NCBI RefSeq assembly: GCF_001522545.3
Contig: NC_031771.1
Location: forward strand, 31,572,733 to 31,636,732
Reading direction: 5' to 3'
Length of the DNA stretch: 64,000 nucleotides
Origin: Parus major
Lineage: Eukaryota; Chordata; Aves; Passeriformes; Paridae
The notes under the pieces are model-generated. The model was not told the DNA's origin, searched no databases, and saw only the letters and a program-made list of their open reading frames with translations. The position numbers and the translations under genes are program-made. This document shows positions 39,531 to 54,100 of this stretch, piece by piece (the stretch's first letter is position 1; each line of letters begins with the position of its first letter).

Positions 39531-39562
<32 letters not shown>
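39530..39562. repeat. (ATT)n microsatellite
   Basis: About eleven uninterrupted ATT units. Likely length-polymorphic. Confidence 0.95.
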
Positions 39563-39563
<1 letters not shown>

Positions 39564-42500
39564 TGCTGCTTCTCCTGATCTTGTGAAAGTTCAGTTTCAC
39601 AAGATCAATTCAATCTTGCAGTTTTCACTGGACTTGAGTTTTACTGCATTTTTGACACCTCTCATTTGGGATATAGAATTTCATGAAATCACTCTGTTGT
39701 AGAGAATGACTATGACAAGGCTGTGGTGGTTGTAACCAGAGCATCATGTCCCATTCCATAACTACCATTAGAGTTTAGAACTCCTGACCCCTTCATTCTG
39801 GTCCTTGTTAACAAATCTGCCTGTACCTGCTGAAGTGTGTTCCATACATACAAAGAGACACTGTTAAGGAAAGATGATAGTCTATCATGCTTTCACAATA
39901 CACAGTGTTTCTAATGTAAACCTCTGTATTGGCTACTTGATGATCAAAAAACCCATTTCTTCCAGGGAGACAAATCAGAGATGCTCTGTGTAATTTCAGT
40001 ATACTAAGTAAGTTCTGTAGAGATTCTCTTAGTTGAAAACAAAACCATTTTTTTTGTTGCTTTTCTGCACTAATCAGGAAAGAAAATTCATGTGAGAAAA
40101 AGAAATGATGATGCAATTTTTCTAAAAGTCTCTGAACAGTTTTTCTTATTTGCATGTGGTTATATTATTTCTGTAAGTGCCTCTTCTTGATTTTGGATTT
40201 AGAGAAATAAAACTATCCTTTCACTTAATATTTGAATCCCTTTCACTTTTCAAATTTTATGTTTCATGAAACCTTATAGCCTGAGAACCCTTTGAGAGTA
40301 GTCATCATAGATCTAACAGAATACTTTTGATATTTATCACAGCATGAAGGCAAAATGAAGAAATGCTGAGATTTAATGATGTTTTTCTTCAGAGCAGCTA
40401 CTAAAAAAATACCAATGGAAAAAATGTTGATCTGTGTTAAGCCAAATATTGTCTAGAAAGGAAATGTTTTGATTACATTGTAGTAGTATGAAATATTGCC
40501 TAAATAATGAAAGGCAAAAGGATATGGCCTTTACTATATAATCTCTTTGGCCATCAGCCAGAGCAGGAAATTTTCTCTGGGAGAGTGAAGGTATCGAGTA
40601 ACTTGAAAAGTAATATATTTTTAAAGACACTAACTTCATTTCACACTGCTTTCTAGAATTGGATTGTCACCTTAAAGAACAGACTTCTTGTTTGAAAAGT
40701 TGACTGCAGTCTAACTCTTTTTCTGTATTTATTTTAAATATGCTTTAATTGGATAGGGAAGAGGGGGAAAACTACAGAATACCATTGTTTTAGTAAGAAC
40801 CTTTATTACTAGTGAATAGCAGTATACTGGGAAATGTACTAGAGAACAGCATATGCTATTTATGAATATAGCACAAATGTGTCACCATAAAGTCAAACAC
40901 CAAAACACCGTATTTGCAGCATTTTACTTAACAGAATTGGCTCTTGGCACAGTCAGTGTCAGCAATAAGTTCTGAAAAGTGCAGTGAAGTGTCCTGCAAT
41001 TATATTCTGCTTCTTCTGTTTGCTGTACCAAGTGAATTTGTTCACTTTTTTTGAAAGTCTTTGTGGCAAGAGCATTGCATGAATGAAGAATCTATGCAGA
41101 ACTAAAGCAGGAGAAGGAGCGGGGACAAAGGGGAAGGCTGTAGATGGTTGGAGAGATTTCAAATCAAGCTTGAAAGGATTTTGGCTACTGATTGAACCTT
41201 TAAAAGAACTGTTATTGATTGTATAGAAAACTGCATGCTTCTAAAATTTGAACAGTGAAATAGGGTTTTGCTCAAGACAGTTGCAAATGATTGACTACTA
41301 TTCTACTTGTGGGGACAAAGCTACCACAATATGTTATTATGTACTAAAAAAGTTCTGTTTCAGAAAGTACACCGGTTTATAATGCTTTTGAAATGTCACT
41401 ACCTGTATTACATTTGCTATATGAATTGTGATAGTGAATAACTGAACAATCACAATATTCATGTAACTTAAAAAAGCATGAATAGGACCTGGTGGAATAG
41501 AAGGAATTAAGATTTAGACACAAACTTTCATCAAGGCAGCCTGATCTCCCCTCTCTTGCTCAAGTAGGATACATGTTGCAGCAGAAAGTGCCTTGAAGAG
41601 AAGGTGAGATTCCTTATTTATCAGTCTCATGCAGGAGTTCTACCATGGATAGCATGGGAGAATCAGCATCAGTCCTGTTAGTGCTGTGTGCATTCTGGTT
41701 TATAATGCCAGATACTGTAATGACATCACATCATAAATTATTTCTTTGGGGGCATCCACACCTCCCTAATTGTCTCTATCCTTTGAAGACCTGCTGATTA
41801 CAGCTTCGTTATCCCTTAACTTCAAAAGTTCCAACCAATTAAAAGGTTCTGGGAAGGATTTTGTGACTGCTAAGGGTGTGGGATTTTTAGTTTTTTTCTT
41901 TTTAAGAGAGGAATGAGCAGAAAAGTAGGTGTTTAGTTTGCCTGAATTAAAAGAAAATGGTGCCCAGTAATATATATATTATCCTGCCAGTTCTTTAGGG
42001 CATATTTTGAAATTTGATACAGGGCAACCTTTGTGCTAGAGATGTGCCTTTTGCCACTCCTATGAAAATCCACTCAACTGGCCAAGTTGCAACCTGCAGT
42101 TCTTTCTGGATTTATACGTAGTTCCATGATTGAGGAATTTTTCCCTAAAGCAAAGATTATGTATTTTACTTGCCATGTTCATGTTCAGAACCCAGGCAGC
42201 TTAAAGCCTTTGCAGGCTGGTGGATTTCTAGGCTCTCCATTAGGCTAAAGAGACTGGAACAGTTTAAAGAGAAGCTTTGGCCAGGAGTGTAGGGTGCACT
42301 TAGGATCAGCACTGAACGACATAAGAGGCCACTGTTCATAGCTGTGAACAAGCTGGGAGCTGACCAGATAAAAGCTTTTGAAAATCAGAGCAAGAGGGAA
42401 GGACAGAGTGCCTGGTTAAGAATGCTAGAATTGCAGCCAATAAGGATAAGTGGAAGGAGATGGAAAACAAAGAAAACTGAACGAGAGGTCAGAAGGCTGT

Positions 42501-45148
42501 GCTAGGAAATGTGAAGTACATGGTTTAGGGCTGCCTATATAAAAAGATGTAGACATATAAAGGATGGGACCAGGATGAGTGGGGACAAAAGCATTCAACT
42601 CTGACTTGCTGTTTAGTAAGAGTTGCTCATGGTAGATTAAAATGTCCTGATGTGATTCCATGCCTTTTGTAATGTTGTATGATAGAATTTACCTTGTTGG
42701 TTTGTTCCAAGAAGCATAAAAATACTTTCAGTTCTAAATAATTATTGAAGTTATAAATTTAATGACTCAAAATGTAGAAAACCAAGTTTCACTCAAACAG
42801 TACACTACTTTATGTAGTTATACAATCACATTTGCCCTGTCCCCCATGATCTTATTCAGCAGATGCAGTAGAGGGTTAAAATCAAGAAAGGAATTTTTTG
42901 GGGTTCTTAACTTTTTTTTGTTGCTGGAGCTGGAAAACTAAGTATTGAATGAATATGCATAGTTATTGAATGAATACTGAAAATTACACATTATTCCAGG
43001 TAATGAGGTCGGTGTTTTCAGCTGCAACTGAAACTAAGAGAAATTCTTCTTTAAATACATACGGCATTATTTACTCTCTGAATAAACCAGCTCTTAAATA
43101 TTTTAAATTGAATTTTGCAATCCCCTTTGCTAAGCAGTGCTAACACTTTTTATCTCATTTTTAGTTCTGAAAAGAAGTTGCTTATGAACTGTTCATGTAG
43201 AGTGACATAAAAAAACAACAAATACTAATAGTAGTTTTAAAAGTTGGTAGACATTATATAGCAAAAAAGTCCAAATGTTATTTGATGAAACCAAGGTTCT
43301 GAAGGAGATGGAATAGGGATAGGCATAGATATATAAAGTTAAGGACAAATGGAGAGAGAACAGGCTCCTCTCAGTCTCTCAGATCTTTATTTTTGCCCTT
43401 CCTGTGCTATTAGTGTATGTTGGAAAAAACCTGGTAACAAACAGTTCCATCCTTTCCTCTCCCAAACACCATTATCTGCTCAGCTAATTGTCTCTAGAGT
43501 ATGTGTTTGCTATTTGGCATTTCCTAGCATCTGAGTGCTTAACCTCTTAGCAATGCTTTTTAATGCACTAGGCTTGTATGCAATGCCTTTTCTTTCCAAA
43601 TATAATACTGAAAGCTCAGAACTCTCTGTCATTACTCATGAGATGCACAAAGTCAGCTTGTCAGATATACAGCTGTTCCAGCTGACTTTTAAGAAAAAAA
43701 TGAACCTGTGGTTTGAAAATATTAAAATCTACTACAAATTCTATGTGCTATTTGAAAAAACATGAGGTATCATTCCTTCAAATATGCTAAAAAGAAAGGT
43801 CAACAACAATGGTATGGAAATAAAAGTTTCTACTAAATGTGTGGTTGCAAGGCATGAGTTTAACATTCTCCAAGCACATAAAAATGACCAATTTTACCTG
43901 TGGGGGAGTATTTTATCAACACATTTTATTCTAACAATACCCATTCTTATCAACCAGAACCAGGTTCAGTCTTGTTAATGGGATGATTTGGCAATGACTT
44001 CTGTCTACATAGCAACCAGCAAATATTGTTCCAATGGTCCAAAGCAGCCAGTGAGAGGCAGAGCACTCTGGGGCAGCTTTACTTATGCCCATGGCACAGT
44101 GCTGCAATTCCTCCTCCTGACAACCCCCTCCCCACTTCACGGATGTGAACATTTTTCAGTATGATCTCATCTAAAAATCTCAAATAGTTGGCACTTTTAT
44201 GACAGGAAAGTATTACAAAGTGCTGAGACTTGCTTCATGAAGAATTTAGGTAGGAAGCAATTTTAATTTTCTGTTGTTAATGACTTACAAATACGTACCA
44301 GAAAACATAATTATGCTAACTTCTTCATTTCAGTAAGAGTTCATGTGTGCAGTCTTTAGTGTTTGCAAATCCTCATTGTCCTTAGGGCCTCTTAGTGGAA
44401 GTGCACTCAGCTGATTTTTATTGTTCATAAACAGGCAGTGACTGGGAAAAAACCAAATCTTTTCACTACTGTTGTTTATAAGATTTTAACATCTGCCACC
44501 AGGTAATGCCTCTCATTTTGTTCTGAAGTTCTTTATTTTGTTGCTGAAATGGCCTTACTTCACTCTGGATAGAAGAATAAACTGTGAGATGCTATATTTT
44601 TCCTTTTCTTTTTATATTTTCTAAACTTGGAATATATCTCTTTATAATGGAAATACTTAATCTAGCCAAAGAGATTAACTATGTAAGTAGCAAACTATTT
44701 GGAACATTTAACATGGGTGGTTTTTATAGGTATCTATCATTTAATGGTGTTTTCTATGTAAAAACAATTTCTATTATAGAGATTTCCATCTTCATTTTAA
44801 TTTAAACCCAGTATTTTGAGTTTTTGAGTGAAGTTTTAATAAATATATATTACACCAGTGGATAAGATAAAGAATATCTTCTACTTTTTGCATATATGAT
44901 AAGGAATTTAGATTTTAAGTCCTTTGGGGCCAATAGGGAAAAACGTTACCTTTACTTTTAGTTTAATTTTTATTTTTTTTAGTAATACGGTTATTTCTTA
45001 ATACTGTGTCTGATTTAAGGAGAGAGGCAAAATGAGGCTGTATATGCCTATGGAAGAAACAAAGGTCCAAAAATACAAAAGTAGTGTTTCTTCCAACTTC
45101 TAAACTCAAATTTTAAGCAGAGGTATTTTGAATCTAAAGATTGAAAAT

Positions 45149-45175
45149 AAAATTTAAACTTGAAGTTTAAATTTT
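45149..45175. repeat. 11-bp inverted repeat with 5-base loop
   Basis: The sequence aaaatttaaac is followed by ttgaa and its exact reverse complement. It is AT-only apart from one base pair, so it may be chance in AT-rich DNA. Confidence 0.7.
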
Positions 45176-48100
45176 CAGCATTCAGTGTAGCTGTCTGACT
45201 TCAAATTAATGAAATAGAACCTGCCACTTTTCATGCATGGATCCAAACCAGTAGTATCATATTTTCAAAAGCTATCTGCTGTGGACCACTTTCAATCAGA
45301 ACTGTGAAGGTATATTGCATTAGATTTTTTTTTTCTGAAGCCAGAAAGAACAGTTCTTTGAATATGCAGTGTCCATACAGAGATTATTCTTTATGCAAAT
45401 TTTTAATACTAAATAGTTTCTTTTGCCATAAACTCATGCATTTTGTATACAGCATGTTCTTGTTGTAATTCCTTCTGACTGTGCAGATTTCATAACAATT
45501 TCAGTAAGTCACTTAAAAGGATCGGTCAACTTCATCTCAAGACCAGAAAGCTCAGTGATATAATGGTTTCTGCTCACAGTCCTTAAACATGAATTGCATA
45601 GTTAAATTTAAAATTGCTTGGGATCTAAAAGTCTAAAACTGCAATTACCATTCTATACTGCTGACAAAGAATATTAAACAGATTTTTCAGTTGAAAATGT
45701 TTCTAAGCATAGGAATATGCTGATTTTACTTGAATCTCTTCCCTTGATTACTTCCCTGAAAGTTTTGTCTTTACACTGTGGTTTCTGCCTCTCTTGGTTC
45801 TACTCCTGAATTTAAAGTGAATTAATGTTTACCCTATCTAGAAGACCTTTTGTTGCAGGGCTTGCCAGCAATATTTGTGTTCTGTCTAAGAGAAGATCAT
45901 AGAAGCATTTTTTGGATGTTTTTACAGGAAACAAAACTGGCATGAAATTTAGGGTGTTGAAGTTCTAACATTTATGCTAGCTATTTATGACAATTCCATC
46001 ATTAGACATTTATTCTGCATCATTAGTTTCCCCATGATGACCTTCACTTTGTGGAGTGAAATGAGTGTTTAAAGACTATGAAAATTAACATCTAGAAAAG
46101 GAATCAGTAAGCTTCATTGCAGGTAGAGTAAAAGCACTGGTCACAAAGCATTTTGTTTTCATGTTCATTCCTGGATAAACTCAGCCCTATAAGGATCATC
46201 ATGCTGCAGGTTACTTGTACCAGAATTGCATAAATATGGTCCCTGTAAGACAAATTTTGTTTGCAGTATCTCACATTAGGAGACAAAACAGATTTAGTTT
46301 GTGTGGTAGCAAGATAACAAAGAGGTTCCTTTCATATGAAATGTGTGTCATCTTACAGCAGTAATTCTCCTCCTCTTCACTATGGCAACACAAAAATGAT
46401 GTCATTATATATTGCATTTATACATGTTTGATCTTGACCTTCCCAAAGAACACTTAGAGAAATTCAAGCCCTGAGTTATATGGCTTCCTTTGGATCCAAA
46501 CTGAATTGTGTTATTTTAATTAACATTTATAGTCTCTGATTTCCACATCTTGATGACAGATTAGCATACCAGCAGAGTGATAAAATAAGATTAAAAGGTA
46601 GACAAACCTCTGTTTTTATTAAGCCTTAATGTTACAAAAGAAGAAAGGAATTTGATCATGGAATGTTCCTAGATTAAAGATCTTAATAACAAATTTCCAT
46701 GGTATTTCTTTTAAGCTATTAATTGTTTACCTCTGGATTTGGATGTATTAGGAACTTAGATTTTTGACTTGTTGTGAACCATTTTAGCTTCATAGCTGAA
46801 GAAAGCTCAAATGCTATGAAACTAAAAAAGGCAAGTGTGATTGCATGCCTAAATACTTCACCTAAAGACTTCTTTCTTTCCTTTTTGTTTTTCTTTTTTT
46901 TAGTCAAAACATTCTTATCTGCTTTTTTCTAAGCTCAATCGGGCTTTCAGTACTGCATCATTAAGAGCTGATTCACCTTTTAAATAGGTAGTTATCTATT
47001 ATAAATTAACATCTACCTTAGGCTCAGGAGAAACTACTAACAATTCCAGTCTTGGAAAAGATGTACAAAATGAAAATTACATAGTAAGCTGTTAGGTCTT
47101 TGGTTTTTCGGTCTGTTTTGGTTTTTTTTTGCTTTCTGACTACAACTACTTGTATTGTATGCAATAGCATCTCAGACTAAATGTTTATATTTTTGTAGAG
47201 CTAAGTCAGCCAAAAAGCTCAGCATACTTGAATTCAACTTGGCTTTTGGAACTGTGGGCATTTTGATGATTTGAGTATATATCACACTGCCATATCTGAA
47301 AATGCAAGGGAAGCAGTTTTTGAGCTTGAAAGTAAATTGGCAGATATTGTTATGATTCCTGGATATCCCCTCTAAATTAGAGTAGTAGCAGGTGCTAGTA
47401 AGCTCCCATCATCTTATTCCTAGAAGTACCTACATTCATTGAGAAGAGATCCAATCAACATAAGTAACCAATACTGAATATTATCTATTTTGTATTTAGC
47501 TTTTCCAAAGTATCAATGTACACTCCATAAATACATCCCTCTTTTTTCTAGAGAGTATTGGAAGTCCTGGGCCTGAGGGACTGTTTAAATTTCTGCCTTC
47601 AGAAAGCCATCAAGGAGGAAAGGTCATGTCACATTCTGTAGGAGTACAGGGGGTAAGGCATAGTGCTGATTTGGTACACAGGTACTGGGCAAGAGTTACT
47701 TTTGTATTATGTATTAATAGTAAACTGGGTGCTCCTTTGTATGGATATATGTATGTTTTGGTCTTCAGTAAGTACTTTTATGTACAGTAAGTTGTCAGAT
47801 GGGATATCTGTTATATTCCTGATCCTGCCCTGGCAACAAAGGCTAGAAGTGTTTTCAAAACACTGCACAGTCTGGTTGAGAAACTTATCAGTCAGCAGGA
47901 ACCATACCCATAGGATTTTGAAAGCAAATTTTTTCTACCAAACCTACAAGGCAAAGGCCTATGCAATATAGGACTAGGATCTTCTCATAGGGTAAGAGGT
48001 GATAGGGATTTGGCGTTATCAGTTCAGAAATAACTTTTTTAGAGACACATCAAATTTTAAGATTGCTATGAATGAAGCATGAATAAAAATGTGTATATAA

Positions 48101-51100
48101 GCACCAGAAGAAACAGTGGGACTGTTAAAATAATGGTCTTAAATGATAGTAAAGAACATAATTCCCAGCTGATCATATGTGAAATGCTGTGTTGCTTCTA
48201 TCATAACCCAAAAAAACCTCAATGGTCTTTAGCATTTTGTCAGTGGAAGACTGTGCATTCTGACAACAGAAGGGTGGGAATAAGGTAGTATGTGTTTTTG
48301 TGTTAGCCCAGAAGAGAAGAAATCTTATAGGAGAGTCCCTCCATTAAAAAAAAAAAATTGCTGCGGATGAAGAAGCTTGAAGAAAACATGAGAGCTTGAT
48401 AGCCAGCATCCTTGTTTTCCACATTGCATAAGAGAGATCCTGGCCAGACCACTAAATACATGGTTTGTTTCTTGTAAATACGTGGGTGTGAGAGTATATG
48501 TTCAATCAAGAGTGGATGAAAGCTACAAGGGAATGACTGTGTAGGTAAAATCAAATTACCTGGAGACACTGCAAATGCTATTTTATCTTCTATAAGGTTT
48601 TGCATAGAGATTTGTTATGTTTTCTACACATCTACCTAAAAATTATGAGGGAAGCGTTTAATTTTAGGTATGCACAGCTGACATAATCATACTGAAATTT
48701 CATCTCACAAAAAATAGAAAGCTGAAAAAAAGTGTTAATTTGATGCACTTTCTTCTGCAGGAATGGTCTTGCAGCAAAGGAAAAAACTCAAACATCTGAC
48801 TGTACTACCAACCCTTTGCTACACACCACTGCAGCCATTTTTCAGGGAGGGCAAATACTATACAATTTTTAGAATTGTCAGTGTTCCAAACACTTGAAGA
48901 TGGCATCTTAGACTCTCATTTTATGAAGAGTATTTACATCAGGGACAAATCAACTTGCTGTAGAATTAGCATTTTTGATGTAAGAACAGCAGATGCATTA
49001 GTGTTCCAATTTAGAGCTAAATAATTTGTTAACCAAGTCTTTCTCAATGGTCATGCCTTTGATACTAGCTACTGCTTTGATATTGATACTAGCAAGCCTC
49101 AGATTGCTACTCTTTCTTAAATATTAGAGCACCCATTTTAAGGAGCACTTCAAGGATGCTCAAGGAAACTGTTGGTGTTTAGTCCACATGTTAAACTGAA
49201 ACTTGTACAATATGCTAATATATATAGGTTCCATTGCCTTGTGTTGGGAGGGGAAAAAATTATGTAATGTCATATTTCATGTGACTGTCCTTCTAGCTGG
49301 TGTGGTATCAGCCTGTCTTCTCTCTGGTGATGACTGAAAACTGATAGTCCAGTCTCTAGGATTATCACTGTCATTAGGGTGATGTTATATAAAATACACT
49401 TTCTTAGAAAGGAAAGCTGCAAGCAGGTGTACTGAGTGTAGTTCAATTCTTAGTTTCATCCTCCCATATGTTAATTCTTATTCATCACTAAATGTGATGG
49501 GCAAAATTTTAACTCAAAAAAATTGGAAATGTCAGATTATATTCTTTCAATCAATTGTAGGATGTCTCATCTTGGATACTTGGATATAAAAGGATATCTT
49601 TGGCAGAAAGATTGTCAGCCCTTTGCAGATTGCTTATACTTCTTACGGCCTGGGTTCTGTGTTCTATGTAATATATCTTCAGACATACTGTTGTTTATAC
49701 CTATTCCCCTTTTTAAATTTCACTTGACTTGACTTTCAGAGACTTGTTGATACTATTTTGCCAGATTAAAGTACTCGAAGCATAACATCTTCATGCCACA
49801 CTGCCCTTGTCAGCAGCAGGACAGACGCTCCCTCAGACGCCTCTCTACTGCACTCTAGTGTATTGTCCGGAGATTTCCCCCATCCTATGCGAACACACAG
49901 TGCTTCCAAAATTCTCATGACTTTTGGATGCCAAAAGTTGCTTTTTCCCCTCCTGGTTTTCGATACAAAAATAAAAAATATTAAAGTAATATGTAATATT
50001 CTGTGTTTTTCTTCCTCCTTTGAGATTTTCCATCTATTGGAAAGACGTTTTAGTGACTTTATGTTAACAAATGGAACTTCGAACTGCCTGCTTTCAGTTG
50101 TGTGCTGATGCTTTCAGGGATCTAATGCAGCTTTTCAAAATGAGTTACCTGGAAGAATATTTCAATATTTCTCTACTAAACTTTGCGTTAACGTTGCCTG
50201 TACTTAGGTGCTTGAAAGGATCTGACTTTTGAGTAGCTTATCTTTGCATTTCTTTGACTAGGGAATGGTGCCAATGGTGCTAGATATGCTTTGTGGTGAC
50301 ATTGAACTGCGATATCCAGAAGATTTGCATGAGAATCCATATTACACAAGGGGTACAAAATCCAAAGAAAGGCAATCTCTTCTGATGGAGATAGGAGTCT
50401 GAGTGATTGACACAGACTGTGGGCACACACAAAACTGTGTATGTAATCAAATTCTGTCTAGAATACAAATAGCTGTTAAAAAAGTAAACTAAATCCAAAT
50501 TAAATATGTCTTTTTCTCTAGTGAACTTCAGAACACATATTTCTGTAGTCTAACTAATTATTTTTTTCAGGTAGTAAAAGGCAGGCATGCAAAAGGAAAA
50601 AAGCTGACATTCTTAGCAGAAAATGTCTTTTAGCTTTGTTTCTGATAAGCAATTTGAACAGAAAGCAGATAACTTTTTTCTTAGAAATATTTCAATCTTA
50701 TGTGCATTTTAAAATGGATATGTAAATCTAAAGGAAAAGTCTTTCCCTCCTTTTGAAAAGCAGTGCAGCATTAAATATGAACTGCTACTGAGAATTTGCT
50801 GTAGAGAAGCAAGTTCTTGAACCTTTGACTTTGTGATATAATAATGGATATGAATTATTTATCTCACCTATTGGCTGACAAGTTTTTGGTTTTCTTCTCT
50901 CTATTTGGATTTGATAAACATGGAAAGGAAGCCAGAAAAGTTTCTTGGTTTTGAATGTCTATTTACAGGGAAGGTCTTCAATGTTTTAGTACAGAAATAA
51001 AATAATGCTAACAAAATGGAGACTCTGCAGTTTGAGGTGCTTTATATGAATCATATCATGAGCTCTAAGTAGTTTAAAGTCTTTATAGTCTTGTCCAGTA

Positions 51101-54100
51101 CTTCAGTTGTACAAGTCACTACTCTCATATTTTTATTCAGTGTTGCATTTTGAAATGCATGCATTTTAATATAACTGCTTTTATATATACTAACAATTTT
51201 AATGAAAATATTATTCATGTGTGTGTGTATGGACCTGTTTGCCCCTTATATTAGAATATCACTTCATTTCCCCAGTAACTTGGATTTGGAGCAACACTCA
51301 TTTGACTCTCCTTGTCATCAACTTGCTGCAAGTCAGCAACTTGCTACTCTTCCAAAAGGCAGTAAAATAAGAGGGAGTTCAAAGTGGTTCTCTCTGAACA
51401 ATCTAGAACCATCCAGGCTCATCCATTCTTCCCCAGATTAGAAGGGTGAATGCAGTCTAGCACGCTACATGCTTGACAGATTTAGAAATGCCCAGGTTTC
51501 CTTCCAAAGACACTTCTGTTGAAAGACACTTACTATGCGAGTTCTCCTACAGACAGCTGCCCCTGGAACAGAAAAGCTGCTGATGGAATCACAGTGGCAC
51601 AGACAGATTTAACTTGGTTTATGTGCTTTTTTGGTTATTTTCAAAGTGGGTAAACTGCCTATAGAAAATGGAGCACTGTTACCTAACAACTTTAATTTCT
51701 TTGTAAGGCTAGAGCATAGCAAAATCTATCTGCCTCCACCAAGGGCCCCAGTGTTTGTAATTGTGTAAATATCTAAGCAAGTGTAAATGTTTCAATTCCC
51801 CACATGCATGGATCACTGCAACAAATAGTGAAAAATCAACATTAATGATGTCTGTGACAGACATAGTAAGGAGAAAAGAGAAGGAAAAGGAAATAGAAGT
51901 TTTGCATTAATTCACTACATGCATAAAATAAAATGTTTTTCATTTTAAATATGAAGTTGGCATTTTCAGCAGTATCCAGAGGGGAGCCTGTGAATATATA
52001 GAAGAGATGATCTATCTGTGTCCTGAGAGCTCTGACTGGTATGTGGCAATTGGATGTTAGTTCTGGCACTGTGTGGGCTTGATCATCTGATGAGTCTCTG
52101 GCACAGCAATCTGTGGAGCAAAGATCTGTGAAGACATCAAGGACCTGGCAGCATTGTCAGTATCCTAACAATACAACAAGCCTCGATTTGCCAACAGGTA
52201 TGGCTGCATGAGTTCATTCACTGAAGGCAGAAACAAAAGCCAGTTTTTCAGTGAGAGGGGAAGGAGAACAGTCCTGCCAGCTGCATTACTCATTAGTCCC
52301 TTCAGCCTAGCTTAACCCTTCTGTGCACACTGAAGCTGTGAGAGAGCAAGGAGTGTTCCAGAGTGTTCGAATGCTTTGTGGATGCCTTCTGCATTTGTTC
52401 ATCAGCTGCTATAGAGCAGCTGGCCATGCTGCAAGAGGGAAACTCTAAGAATGTGTTTCCAGAACTGCTTGGGCAGTTTGCCCTTCAGTTTGTCAGGCTA
52501 TTGTTGAAGGTACAGATCCTGCACTGAAGCGCAGCAGGATATCTGCTGGTTAAGAAATTTGTGATAGTGTATGCATGGAGTATCCATTTTTCAGCATAAA
52601 TCCTATTTGCCGTGCAGTTACCCCAGAACTTGCATAGCAAAATGATGTGAAATGTAACCAGGTTCTGCCATAAAACACACATGCAGTCTCTTTGCTTTTA
52701 TTTCTGGATACTGGTTACTGGTGCTCATGCCATACTCATGGACTACAGAAAAAACCTTAATTTTAAAATCCCATTAGCGACAGCAAAAAAAAATCTTGAG
52801 CTTTGGTTACTATTGGCTAGAAACACTATCAAATCCAGGTATCAGCATTCACTTACCAAAAATTCTCTTCTTCAATGTTTGCATTAGAATGCATTAGAAG
52901 AGAAACAGCATCATGTTTTCAGTATGATTTTTCTGGGGGTTTTAATTTTATTTTTCAATTTACCCATGAGTTCATTTCCTGAACTCATTTTCCTCTGAAC
53001 TTAGGAAAAGAAATATGTGGTTTACCTCAAGTTACTTTTGAAGAATTACTACTGCATGGTTAATCCATCTGAATAGCATTTTTAAGATTTTTTCAAATCA
53101 TGAAAGGGGATTTGTACCAGAAGTAGGTGAAGCAGGCAGCCTGGTAAAACTCAGCCTTCACTCCACAGCTATCCAAAGAGCCAAAGCAAGCTTGAATCTA
53201 TATAAAAAGTATTGATTGATGTTCAAGTGAGGTCTGTTCCAGGCAATGCATGAACTGGGACCCCCTTACGATCCCGTCAGCAGTCTCTGCTAGGTGATCT
53301 ATTGGGAGGTTTTTCCCCCACCCAACCTAATCCTCAGTGTTTGTGCCAAAATATCTTTTCTGGAAATCATCCTTTGAAACATTACATAGTTTGTTTTAAA
53401 AAATTATAAATCAGCTCCAAAGTGAATGCAAAGAATGAGATTTTATTTTTTAAAAAAAATTATAAATAAGGTATATTTTGACATATTATTTAAATTTATT
53501 TTTAATTTCATTTTTGGCTTATATTAATGCTTCCTTTATGCCAAATGATAATTCCTAAGTTATTTCTAGTCCTTATTCTCTATATTTAAATGTAATTTCT
53601 GGGGTTTTGGTTTTTTGATACAGAAAATACTCTAACCTTAAAGTGAAATATAACTTTTTAATATAATGTCTCAAAATATAATGTCACAAAAGTCTGAGAA
53701 GGGAAAATTGTGGCTACCTTTGTAACTTGCTTTTAAAAGACCAGTAGTGATAGTTCTCTTTTTACATAAGTAGAAATATATACTGCTTTTGCCATAGCAG
53801 TTGAACATGGATTTTTGGCTTAGTTAGGTTTTACTCCTGTCTAACAAAAGGCATTAGAACCAAAAATTTATGTTTTCTATTTAAAATAAACCCAAGAATT
53901 ATTGGGGTTTTGGAAATCTAAGTCTTGGTATTCTGGCTATAAGAACTCCTTGAATACTGATTAAATTTAACATCAGAACCCAATAAAGGTTTTTTTTCTT
54001 CAATTTATCTGCTTTCTTTATGGAAATTTATAAATGCTGGCTAACCATCAAATCTGTTAAATGCTTCTACTGCTTAGAAAACACATATTGAAAAAATGCA